Source: RGEC01 sp964626685
GTDB taxonomy: Bacteria > Bacteroidota > Bacteroidia > NS11-12g > UBA955
Assembly (NCBI GenBank): GCA_964626685.1
Contig: CAZVJY010000004.1
Coordinates: forward strand, 62,001-126,000
Direction of reading: 5' to 3'
DNA length: 64,000 nucleotides
Below, one piece after another: positions 8,972 through 16,461 of the stretch. The position numbers and the translations under genes are program-made. The notes under the pieces were generated by a model. It had not been told where the DNA came from. It worked only from the letters and a program-made list of their open reading frames with translations, and did not search any database. The stretch's first letter is position 1. Every line of letters begins with the position of its first letter.

Positions 8972-9166
8972 ATGAAAAAGATTTATTTCGCTATCGCTGC
9001 TTGCGCTATGTTCGCTTTCGCAGCTTGTTCAGGTAACAGCGGCACCACTGACGCTGATTCTACCAAAACTGACTCAACTGTTGCTGCTCCTGCAGACACA
9101 ACCGCTGCTGATACTTCAGCTGCTGCTGCTGCTGACACAACCAAAGCTGCTGAAGAGAAGAAGTAA
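8972..9166 (+). CDS. Small low-complexity lipoprotein (Ala/Thr/Asp-rich)
   Basis: A 64-residue protein with a lipoprotein signal (MKKIYFAIAACAMFAFAAC; lipobox Cys19). The mature part of about 46 residues is built almost only from Ala, Thr, Asp, Ser, Lys and Glu, with repeats of DTT/ADT type and a KK end; no folded domain is apparent. It has its own consensus promoter and a following terminator, and nearly all Ala codons are GCT, as expected for a highly expressed gene. The Ala codon run gctgctgctgctgct makes a short triplet repeat. I recognise no family function; a flexible envelope spacer or abundant lipoprotein is possible, but that is a guess. Confidence 0.8.
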   Translation: MKKIYFAIAACAMFAFAACSGNSGTTDADSTKTDSTVAAPADTTAADTSAAAAADTTKAAEEKK

Positions 9167-9188
9167 TTCATCTCCAGTTAAAAATTTA

Positions 9189-9217
9189 AGGGCGCTTGAT
9201 AAAGTGCCCTTTTTTTT
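9189..9217 (+). terminator. Rho-independent terminator after the small lipoprotein gene
   Basis: Stem AGGGCGCTT / AAGTGCCCT (9189-9197 with 9202-9210, one G-T wobble), a 4-base loop, then a run of T to 9217. It lies 22 bases after the stop codon. Confidence 0.8.
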
Positions 9218-9227
9218 GTTACCTTTG
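9196..9227 (+). promoter_or_regulatory. Promoter TTG-N21-TACCTTTG
   Basis: An exact -7 box TACCTTTG (9220-9227) ends 11 bases before the ATG at 9239. A TTG at 9196-9198 is a possible -33 element and lies inside the upstream terminator stem, so terminator and promoter are interleaved. Confidence 0.55.
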
Positions 9228-9238
9228 CGTAAGACAAT

Positions 9239-9613
9239 ATGGTTAGAAAGCTACTTATTTGTTTATTTTGGATTTCTGCCGGCAGTTCTACACTGCCTAC
9301 TTTGTCTGCCTCGCCTGCGCCTATTGAAGTTATTTCAGAACCGGGTCCTGTTTTTTCCCTTAATCCCAATCCTGTAACCGGATCCTGGTTTCATATCAAC
9401 CTTGCTTTTTCCGAGTCTGATTACCCCAATGCAAGGTTTTCTATTTCCAATGTACTTGGAGAAGTGGTATACACTGCTCCCATCAAAAAAACGGAATTTG
9501 CCGGAGCTAAGGTGCGCGTAGATATTGCTGATCTTAAACTGGATAAAGGAGTTTACTTTGTCCAGGTTTCCGGTGGTGATAAATCCAGAATTCTTCGTCT
9601 GGTAGTTCGCTGA
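9239..9613 (+). CDS. Short secreted protein consisting mainly of a T9SS type A sorting domain
   Basis: A 124-residue protein: signal peptide (about residues 1-25), a linker of roughly 15 residues, then a complete type A C-terminal sorting domain. Domain marks are LNPNPVTG, SISNVLGEVV, DKGVYFVQVSGGDKSRI and the final LRLVVR. T9SS normally uses this domain to export a large cargo across the outer membrane, after which PorU removes it; here there is almost no cargo. It stands in front of a GNAT gene, three bases away, and has its own -7 box. It could be the remnant of a larger surface protein, or a small protein that is the functional product itself. No frameshift is visible in the sequence upstream. 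Confidence 0.8.
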   Translation: MVRKLLICLFWISAGSSTLPTLSASPAPIEVISEPGPVFSLNPNPVTGSWFHINLAFSESDYPNARFSISNVLGEVVYTAPIKKTEFAGAKVRVDIADLKLDKGVYFVQVSGGDKSRILRLVVR

Positions 9614-9615
9614 GC

Positions 9616-10080
9616 ATGTCCTCCGCTTCCTATATTGTCAGAGCTGCAATACCCGCGGACGTGGAGGAAATATATAATCTCATAAAGGAGCTTGCGCTCT
9701 ATGAGAAAGCCCCCAATGAAGTTATCAATACGCCTGAGCGGCTTCTAAAAGATGGTTTCAATACGGGGAATCCGCTCTATACTGCCCATGTTGCACAAAC
9801 AGATGATGGTGCCATAGTCGGTTTTACACTTTGCTACATACGTTACAGCACATGGAAGGGGCCGGTTTTGTATTTGGAAGATCTTTATGTTAAAGAAGCC
9901 TTTCGTCGCAATGGAGTAGGAAAGGCCTTATTTGAAAACTGTATTGAAATGGCCAGATTAAGCGGCTATAAAAGGATAACCTGGCAAGTGCTTGACTGGA
10001 ATCAGCCTGCCATTGATTTCTACAAGCAGTGGAACATCAAACTTGATCCTGAATGGATAAATGGATCCATTGACTTTTAA
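9616..10080 (+). CDS. GNAT-family N-acetyltransferase
   Basis: A 154-residue GCN5-related acetyltransferase resembling the diamine/spermidine acetyltransferase (SAT1-like) subgroup. Visible features: the IRAAIPADVEEIYNLIKELA N-terminal helix region, the beta4 segment LYLEDLYVKEAFR, the acetyl-CoA loop RRNGVGKALF, and WQVLDWNQPAIDFYKQW near the C-terminus. It would transfer acetyl from acetyl-CoA to an amine; the polyamine substrate is suggested by family only. The ATG is two bases after the preceding stop, and the 3' end overlaps the rhomboid gene by 20 bases, so the three genes form a compact operon. Confidence 0.88.
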   Translation: MSSASYIVRAAIPADVEEIYNLIKELALYEKAPNEVINTPERLLKDGFNTGNPLYTAHVAQTDDGAIVGFTLCYIRYSTWKGPVLYLEDLYVKEAFRRNGVGKALFENCIEMARLSGYKRITWQVLDWNQPAIDFYKQWNIKLDPEWINGSIDF

Positions 10081-10720
10081 CCTCGTGAAATCCCTTGTAA
10101 AACCCTTTCTTGCAGCCTTCCTTATTGCCCTTCTGCCCGTATTGGCTTTTTACGTTATACAGCAGCGCAGTTCTTTTGTAATGTGCGGAGGTTTGGTCCC
10201 ACACGATTGGCAACATTGGGAGGGAATAATGCTCATGCCTCTTTTACATGATGGTGCGGAGCATCTATGGGGAAACAGCTTGCAATTGCTGATCGGTGTT
10301 TTCCTTGTTTTTGTTCATTACAGGCACTTGTCATGGTTGATATTGGCGTTGCAATGGGTAGGGGCCGGTTTATTGCTGTTTTTCATAGGACAGCCGGGAA
10401 CTTTGCATGTGGGTAGCAGTGGTGTTGTTTATGGATTGTTGACTTATCTGATAGTTGCAGGTTTTCTTGCCAAGAACCGCCGTCTAAAGCTACTTTCATT
10501 TATGCTTGTGATGTATTATGGGAGCATGGTTTGGGGCATTTTCCCCTGGCAGAAAAAGATATCATGGGAAGGACACCTTTCCGGTTTGATTTCCGGAGTG
10601 TTTACAGCCTTTCTACTGATTAAGCAATACCGTGTTTTTACCACGGATAAAAAACCATCCTGGTTTAGCGAATCAGATAGTAGGGAAGATCCTTATGCAG
10701 GATTTGACAGACGGGTCTGA
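10061..10720 (+). CDS. Rhomboid-family intramembrane serine protease
   Basis: A 219-residue polytopic membrane protein with six predicted membrane segments. The catalytic serine motif GSSGVVYGL (about residues 128-136) and the catalytic histidine in WEGHLSGLISG (about residue 175) are both present, so it should be active. It cleaves membrane-anchored substrates within the bilayer; no substrate can be named. It starts with ATG inside the end of the GNAT gene. Its stop lies eight bases from the convergent transporter gene. Confidence 0.88.
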   Translation: MDPLTFNLVKSLVKPFLAAFLIALLPVLAFYVIQQRSSFVMCGGLVPHDWQHWEGIMLMPLLHDGAEHLWGNSLQLLIGVFLVFVHYRHLSWLILALQWVGAGLLLFFIGQPGTLHVGSSGVVYGLLTYLIVAGFLAKNRRLKLLSFMLVMYYGSMVWGIFPWQKKISWEGHLSGLISGVFTAFLLIKQYRVFTTDKKPSWFSESDSREDPYAGFDRRV

Positions 10721-10728
10721 TACCCAGA

Positions 10729-11973
10729 TCAGGCAGTTGTTTTTTTAGGACTGTCTTCTTTAAACAACAGTAAAAACAAAACAGCTATCAGCATGGAATA
10801 ACCGGTAAATCCGAGCCATATGCCGTGCCAGTTTTTTTCATTTCCTGACATAAAGTAATTGTCAATGACCCAGCCGCTTATTTTGCTTCCAAGAAATGCG
10901 CCTACACCATTCGTCATCATCATAAAAAGACCCTGAGCGCTGGAACGGATGCCCGGATCCGTATTGGTTTCAATAAAGAGCGATCCAGATATATTGAAGA
11001 AGTCAAAGGCCATCCCGTATACAATACAGCTCAGTACAATCATCCACAGGCCTTCTGCAGGGTTACCATAGGCAAACAGGCCAAAACGCAATACCCATGC
11101 GATCATGGCAAAGAGCATTACTTTTTTTATGCCAAATCGTTTAAGAAAAAAGGGTATCGTTAAAATAAAAAGTGTTTCTGAAACTTGAGATATTGACATA
11201 ATGATGGTGGAGTATTTAACCACAAAGGATTCCGGACCATAGAGCGGATTGTTTTTAAAGTCATCCAGGAATGTGTCGCCGTACATGTTGGTAAGCTGCA
11301 AGGCGGCTCCCAGAAACATTGAGAAAATAAAGAACAGCGCCATGCGGTATCTTGCAAACAATTTAAATGCATCAAGACCCAGCTGGGAAAACAGGCTTAT
11401 GTTGCCGGATTTGGCGCGGTCGGGTTTGCAGGCAGGAAGTGTGAATGCGTATATGCCAAGTCCAATGGCCGCTGTGCCGGCAATCAGAAACTGATTTGCA
11501 TTGGCCTTGCTTCCGGTAAGGTTGGTAACCCACATGGCTGCGATAAATCCAATGGTTCCCCAAACCCGTATTGGCGGGAATACCTTTACTACATCGAGGC
11601 CGCTTTTTGACAGAATGGTGTAGGAAATAGAATTTGATAATGAGATGGTAGGCATATAGCAAAACATAGCCGCCATGATGAGCCAGTAAAGGGCATCGGC
11701 ATCTTTTGCTTCAGGAACCATCCACAATAGGACGCCGTATGCAATCTGCAACATTCCGTAAAGGCGCTCTGCACTTACCCAGCGATCGGCAATAATACCG
11801 GTGATAGGGGGCATAATGAGCGATGAAATGGCCAGCGTGGAAAAGATGGCCCCGAATTGTTCTCCGGTACCGAGATTGTTTCCAAAAAAGTAGGTACCAA
11901 TGGTAATAAGCCAGGCACCCCATACAAAGAATTGAAGAAAACTAAGTACCGTTAATCGAAAGCGGATATCCAT
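10729..11973 (-). CDS. MFS nucleoside:H+ symporter (NupG/XapB-like)
   Basis: A 414-residue major facilitator protein with about 12 membrane segments. The N-terminal region RLTVLSFLQFFVWGAWLIT, the segment GIIADRW and the internal region with FNISGSLFIETNTD fit the nucleoside:proton symporter family. It would import nucleosides through the inner membrane; the substrate is family-based. It is the last of three minus-strand genes (DsbD-like, gmhA, this gene), with 38 bases to gmhA. Confidence 0.85.
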   Translation of the reverse strand: MDIRFRLTVLSFLQFFVWGAWLITIGTYFFGNNLGTGEQFGAIFSTLAISSLIMPPITGIIADRWVSAERLYGMLQIAYGVLLWMVPEAKDADALYWLIMAAMFCYMPTISLSNSISYTILSKSGLDVVKVFPPIRVWGTIGFIAAMWVTNLTGSKANANQFLIAGTAAIGLGIYAFTLPACKPDRAKSGNISLFSQLGLDAFKLFARYRMALFFIFSMFLGAALQLTNMYGDTFLDDFKNNPLYGPESFVVKYSTIIMSISQVSETLFILTIPFFLKRFGIKKVMLFAMIAWVLRFGLFAYGNPAEGLWMIVLSCIVYGMAFDFFNISGSLFIETNTDPGIRSSAQGLFMMMTNGVGAFLGSKISGWVIDNYFMSGNEKNWHGIWLGFTGYSMLIAVLFLLLFKEDSPKKTTA

Positions 11974-12011
11974 ACAGGCGAAAATATCATATTACCTGCA
12001 TATATCTAGGG

Positions 12012-12590
12012 TTATTTCAAAACCAATTGCTCAATGCTGTCAATGAGCGCATGAATTACTTTGATATGAATTTCCTGAGCCCGGTCGGCAAATTCAGATT
12101 TAGGGGCCCTGATTTCAATATCGCAAAGGCCTGCCATAGCACCACCGTCCTTTCCGGTAAGTCCTACCGTTTTCATGCCCAGTAATTTGGCAGCTTCCAT
12201 TGCCTGAATGATATTTTTGCTGTTTCCGCTGCTGCTTATGCCCAGCAATATATCGCCGGGCTTTCCAAGTGCTTCTACATAGCGGCTGAATACATATTCA
12301 TAGCCATAGTCATTACCCACGCAGCTGATGTGACTGGGATCGCTAATGGCCACGGCAGCCAGCGCTTTGCGGTTTCCCCGGTAGCGCCCACTCAGTTCTT
12401 CGGCAAAGTGCATGGCATCGCAATGGCTGCCTCCATTTCCGCAGCTAATAATCTTACCTCCATTTGAAAGGCATGAGGCCATGAGCGAAGCCGCATTTTC
12501 AATCTTAATAAGGTTGTGCTCATTATCCATGAACAGCCTCAGGGTTTCGGCGGCTTCCGTAAAATGCTGTTTTATGCGTTCCCTGTTCAT
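12012..12590 (-). CDS. gmhA: Sedoheptulose-7-phosphate isomerase GmhA
   Basis: A 192-residue SIS-domain isomerase that converts sedoheptulose 7-phosphate to D-glycero-D-manno-heptose 7-phosphate, the first step toward ADP-heptose for lipopolysaccharide core. Signature segments: SCGNGGSHCDAMHFAEELSG, AISDPSHISCVGNDYGYEY, and the phosphate-binding GISSSGNSKNI. The length is normal. It starts two bases after the DsbD-like gene on the same strand, so the genes are co-transcribed. The other heptose genes are not in the window. Confidence 0.95.
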   Translation of the reverse strand: MNRERIKQHFTEAAETLRLFMDNEHNLIKIENAASLMASCLSNGGKIISCGNGGSHCDAMHFAEELSGRYRGNRKALAAVAISDPSHISCVGNDYGYEYVFSRYVEALGKPGDILLGISSSGNSKNIIQAMEAAKLLGMKTVGLTGKDGGAMAGLCDIEIRAPKSEFADRAQEIHIKVIHALIDSIEQLVLK

Positions 12591-12592
12591 GG

Positions 12593-14701
12593 TTACTTTC
12601 TCTTGAATTCGCTGAGTCCGTTTTGGAGAAATACCTTGAATTTTTCAGGATTGTAATCAAATGTTTCGGCACTGCCGGGATGCTGCAGTAACACCTCGTC
12701 GCCGGTCATGAGTACATAAAGCGGCTGGCTGTTGCTGTTAAAGTAACAGGCTTGTATTTCAGCATTTTTTTCACCCAGTGTTTTAATGATTTTGCCCGAA
12801 AACTTTCCTTTGAATTGTTCGGCTTCACTCAGTTTTACTTTTTTGTCATCTACATAAAGGGAAACCACAACGTAATCATTTTTCAGGATTTTGAGTACCT
12901 CGGGATTGCTCCATACTTTCTCTTCCATTTTACGGCAGTTTACGCACCCGTGGCCGGTAAAGTCAATAAAAAGAGGCTTGTTCTGGGATTTGGCACAGGA
13001 TAACGCTTCTTCATAATCAAAATAACCCTGAATGCCATGTGGAATATGCAGTTCGCCTGCGTATTTGGGTATCTGACATGTTACTGCGCTTCCGGTTGAT
13101 TCTCCCGATTCTCCGTTTAGTTTGAAATCCTGTGTGTGCATGGGTGGCATATATCCGGCCAGGGCTTTGAGCGGTGCTCCCCAGAGGCCGGGAATTAGAT
13201 ATACCACAAAAGACCAGGTTGCAATTACCAGCATAAGTCTTGTGACAGACCAGTACGAGACATCGCTATCGTGAGAAAACTTGATTTTCCCCATCAGGTA
13301 AATAGCCATGAGTGAGAAAATAACAATCCACAGTGCGAGGTAAATTTCCCGGTCCAAAATTCCCCAGTGATAGGTTTGATCTGCCGTGCTGAGGAATTTG
13401 AGGGCAAACGCCAGTTCTACAAAGCCCAGGACCACCTTCACGCTGTTTAGCCAGCCACCGCTTTTGGGCAGGGTTTTCATGTAGCTTGGGAAAACTACCA
13501 GCAGGCCAAATGGAAGTGCAAATGCGAGTGAAAAGCCCAGCATGGCAACAATGGGCGTGCTGAGACCACCCTTGGCGCTTTCTACGAGAACCGTTCCTAC
13601 GATGGGGCCGGTGCATGAGAAAGATACCAGGGCAATGGTCAGCGCCATAAATACAGGGCCGGCTATGCCGCCTTTGTCTGCTTTTTTATCGATGGCATTT
13701 ACCCATGATGCAGGCAATACCAGTTCAAATGCACCGAAGAAGCTGGCCGCAAAGACAATGAAAATTACGAAGAAGAAAACATTGGGAATCCAATGCGTGC
13801 TCAGCCAGTTAGCAGCATCAGGTCCAACCAGTTTGCTTACCAGTGTTCCAATGATAACATAAATCAGGATGATCGCTGTAGCAAATACGAAACCGTCTCT
13901 GATGGATTTTTTGCGGTCCTCATTTTTAAGAAAAAATGCAACCGTCATTGGAATCATCGGGAAAACGCATGGCGTTAACAATGCCAGCAGCCCGGAAGTA
14001 AAAGCCAGCCAGAATACCAGCCCCAGACCTTTGTTGGCAGTTTCGCTTTTTGCATTGCCCAGGCTGCCGGTATAAACAAGCTCGGTGCAATTGCCGCTGC
14101 CGGATTTGTAGGATGCCTTAACATCGCTGCCGGCTGTCGTGCTAGCGTTAACGGTATCGGCTTTTGTAGTGGTGTCGGGATTTGTGGGCTGAACCTTTTC
14201 TTCTTCAGCAGCGCCTTCCACGACAATAGGGCTAGAAGCATCCAGGGTTTCTTCAATTTTTACACACTGGCTTTCATCGCACATCTGACCGCTGAAGGCA
14301 CAGGTGATTTTTTGAATGCTGCCGGTAATCTTTATCTTTTGTTTGAATATGGCCTGTCCTGCGAAAACCCCTGTTTTACAATCTACTTTGTCCAATTCTG
14401 CCAGCTCATCGGTTTTCATTTTATCACCCACACCCATGGCCTTGCCGACCGGTATAAAATGGTCTCCCGTAAAGGTTAGGGAAGCCCGTGTATAGCCAAC
14501 ATCCTCTGCACAGGTAGATTTTTCGCTGTAAATATGCATGCCGGCAGCGGGCGACATGCTGACGGTTATTTCAACAATATCTCCAATCTTGGCTTTGGTG
14601 GCAGAAAAACGCATGCTTTTGGCAGTGGGTTTTTTCATTTGCCCCATGGCAGGCAGCGCAATGATTGCAATGATGAAGGATAATAAAGATTTAATTTTCA
14701 T
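12593..14701 (-). CDS. dsbD: DsbD-like thiol:disulfide interchange protein
   Basis: A 702-residue inner-membrane electron conduit: signal peptide, an N-terminal DsbD-alpha-like periplasmic domain, eight or so membrane segments of the CcdA/DsbD type, and a C-terminal thioredoxin domain. Redox-active cysteines are visible in LLTPCVFPMIP and FSCTGPIVG of the membrane part and in the CVNC of FTGHGCVNCRKM (about residue 580). It passes electrons from cytoplasmic thioredoxin to periplasmic proteins, for disulfide isomerisation or cytochrome c maturation. It is the first gene of the run leading to gmhA and the NupG-like transporter; it is divergent from the glucosaminidase at 14869. Confidence 0.92.
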   Translation of the reverse strand: MKIKSLLSFIIAIIALPAMGQMKKPTAKSMRFSATKAKIGDIVEITVSMSPAAGMHIYSEKSTCAEDVGYTRASLTFTGDHFIPVGKAMGVGDKMKTDELAELDKVDCKTGVFAGQAIFKQKIKITGSIQKITCAFSGQMCDESQCVKIEETLDASSPIVVEGAAEEEKVQPTNPDTTTKADTVNASTTAGSDVKASYKSGSGNCTELVYTGSLGNAKSETANKGLGLVFWLAFTSGLLALLTPCVFPMIPMTVAFFLKNEDRKKSIRDGFVFATAIILIYVIIGTLVSKLVGPDAANWLSTHWIPNVFFFVIFIVFAASFFGAFELVLPASWVNAIDKKADKGGIAGPVFMALTIALVSFSCTGPIVGTVLVESAKGGLSTPIVAMLGFSLAFALPFGLLVVFPSYMKTLPKSGGWLNSVKVVLGFVELAFALKFLSTADQTYHWGILDREIYLALWIVIFSLMAIYLMGKIKFSHDSDVSYWSVTRLMLVIATWSFVVYLIPGLWGAPLKALAGYMPPMHTQDFKLNGESGESTGSAVTCQIPKYAGELHIPHGIQGYFDYEEALSCAKSQNKPLFIDFTGHGCVNCRKMEEKVWSNPEVLKILKNDYVVVSLYVDDKKVKLSEAEQFKGKFSGKIIKTLGEKNAEIQACYFNSNSQPLYVLMTGDEVLLQHPGSAETFDYNPEKFKVFLQNGLSEFKRK

Positions 14702-14851
14702 GGATGTACTGCAAAAAAACGGAATTTAAGGGATTATTCGTACAAATCGGCTGCCAATATGGTAACAATCAGATGTGAATTAAAATTTTATCGTTGTATG
14801 GCTTTTGCACCTGTGTGCGTAAAAGAATAACCCGGTATTTTTTTCGTTCAT

Positions 14852-14859
14852 TATTTTTG
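14852..14859 (+). promoter_or_regulatory. -7 promoter box TATTTTTG
   Basis: Exact TAnnTTTG match ending 9 bases before the ATG at 14869. No TTG at -33 spacing. It argues that the ATG at 14869, not an upstream TTG at 14794, is the true start. Confidence 0.45.
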
Positions 14860-14868
14860 GTCCTCTGT

Positions 14869-16314
14869 ATGCAAACCCTGTGTCGCAAAATATGGATTCT
14901 TATGTTGTCTTTCTGCAGCGCGCTGTCGGCGCAAAAGATGAATACGCAGCAATACATAGAGGAATATAAGTATGCTGCCATGCAGGAAATGAAAATTTAC
15001 GGTATACCGGCTTCGGTTACCCTTGCACAGGGAATTCTTGAGAGCGCCAGTGGAAACAGCAAGCTTGCAAAAGACTGCAACAATCATTTTGGGATTAAGT
15101 GTCGTAAAAACTGGACGGGTAATTTTTGTCTGGCCGATGATGATGCTGCCGATGAGTGTTTTCGTGGGTATGCCAATGCCATGGAAAGTTACAGGGATCA
15201 TAGTCTGTTTCTAAAAGGAGCTTCGCGCTATGACTTTTTATTCAATCTGCCGGCTACCGATTACAAGGCATGGGCCCATGGTTTGCGTCAGGCGGGCTAT
15301 GCGACCAATCCTGCCTACGGTACTATTATTATAGGAGTGGTTGAACGATACCGCCTATCCATGTACGACAGTATGATTGTGCTGGGCGATGACTATGATA
15401 CTCCGGATACGGCTGCAGGCAGGTTGATACGCCTGCATGGTCTTCCTGCGGTAATTGCACTCAAGAGTCAGCAACCTGAAGATATTGCAAAACGCTATGA
15501 TATGGGCGTGTGGCAAATTTACAAATACAACGATCTAAAGCGGGGGGAAGATTTAAAGCCCGGAGAAATTGTATACCTGAAACCCAAGAAAAGAAAGGCC
15601 AATGTCGATTTTCACCTGGTGAAAGAAGGTGAAACACTGCGGGATATCAGTCAGCAGCATGCCGTGAAGCTAAAACACCTGGAAAAATTTAACCATATTA
15701 TGTCTTCGCAGCCACTGCGGCCCGGGGAGCTGATTTATCTGCGTGAGAAAAGAAGCAAGGATTCCGCAGCAATCAGCCGTGATATGCGGGGTTCATCCGC
15801 GTCTGTGGCAAAAGATACAACCCTGCAAGTAGCAGGGGAGGGCGATACCTGGAACAGTATTGCTCAAAAAACGGGTCAGAGTTCAGAGAATTTGAAGAAA
15901 AACAATGCAGGCATTGATGAACCTGCGCCCGGACAACTGGTGCTGCTCACGCCTAACTCAGCTACGCCAAAAGTAAGGGATGATAATGCTGATGTCGCAA
16001 AAGGACTGATGTATCATACCGTGGTTGCGGGTGAAACAGTTTACAGTATTTCCCGGCTGTACAAAACCACACCCGATTCCATCGTTCAATGGAATAATCT
16101 TGTGGGTTCAAATATTAAAGCAGGACAGGAGCTGCGTGTGCGCGCAAAGATATCAGATAGGTTGCCGGCGGCGGCGCAAAAGCACACTGTGTTGGCAGGA
16201 GAAACGCTATATCAGATTTCCAGACGCTATGGTGTGTCTGTGGCAGAGCTGCAGAAAAGGAATCAACTGATGGGTGTGGATATAAAGCAAGGACAGGTTT
16301 TGGTTATTCCCTGA
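14869..16314 (+). CDS. Glucosaminidase-domain, LysM-repeat cell wall hydrolase
   Basis: A 481-residue secreted peptidoglycan hydrolase. A signal peptide ends near LSAQ. It is followed by a GH73-type endo-beta-N-acetylglucosaminidase domain (about residues 30-170) with AQGILESASGNSKLAKD and CNNHFGIKC, then linker and four or so LysM modules; the last two are clear (HTVVAGETVYSISRLYK and HTVLAGETLYQISRRYG). LysM binds glycan chains. The frame is open from a TTG at 14794, but the ATG at 14869 gives a proper signal peptide and follows a -7 box. It probably works in wall remodelling or cell separation in the periplasm. Confidence 0.9.
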   Translation: MQTLCRKIWILMLSFCSALSAQKMNTQQYIEEYKYAAMQEMKIYGIPASVTLAQGILESASGNSKLAKDCNNHFGIKCRKNWTGNFCLADDDAADECFRGYANAMESYRDHSLFLKGASRYDFLFNLPATDYKAWAHGLRQAGYATNPAYGTIIIGVVERYRLSMYDSMIVLGDDYDTPDTAAGRLIRLHGLPAVIALKSQQPEDIAKRYDMGVWQIYKYNDLKRGEDLKPGEIVYLKPKKRKANVDFHLVKEGETLRDISQQHAVKLKHLEKFNHIMSSQPLRPGELIYLREKRSKDSAAISRDMRGSSASVAKDTTLQVAGEGDTWNSIAQKTGQSSENLKKNNAGIDEPAPGQLVLLTPNSATPKVRDDNADVAKGLMYHTVVAGETVYSISRLYKTTPDSIVQWNNLVGSNIKAGQELRVRAKISDRLPAAAQKHTVLAGETLYQISRRYGVSVAELQKRNQLMGVDIKQGQVLVIP

Positions 16315-16354
16315 GCCTTGTTTTTCGCTCTCTTGTCTGAAGGGGAAAGTCATA

Positions 16355-16383
16355 TTTCTGTCATATGCAGAAACTTTTTTTTT
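16355..16383 (+). terminator. Probable terminator after the glucosaminidase gene
   Basis: A 6-bp inverted repeat TTTCTG / CAGAAA (16355-16360 and 16368-16373) with a 7-base loop, followed by a run of nine T. The stem is AT-rich, so efficiency is uncertain. The rest of the gap up to 16461 is AT-rich; it holds an imperfect -7 box TATAATTG at 16427-16434, 27 bases before the next ATG. Confidence 0.5.
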
Positions 16384-16461
16384 AAAATTATGCAACCTTT
16401 GTTAGGTAATGCGTCTTTTTTTTAACTATAATTGCGACAACTACAAACATTTTTTAATACT

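Noticed and set aside
14794..14868. Start of the glucosaminidase at TTG 14794
   Set aside because: It adds 25 residues before a complete signal peptide; the ATG at 14869 follows a -7 box and fits export.
16427..16434. TATAATTG as promoter of the large surface protein
   Set aside because: One mismatch to the -7 consensus, and the nearest TTG is 25 bases upstream; too weak to list as a site.
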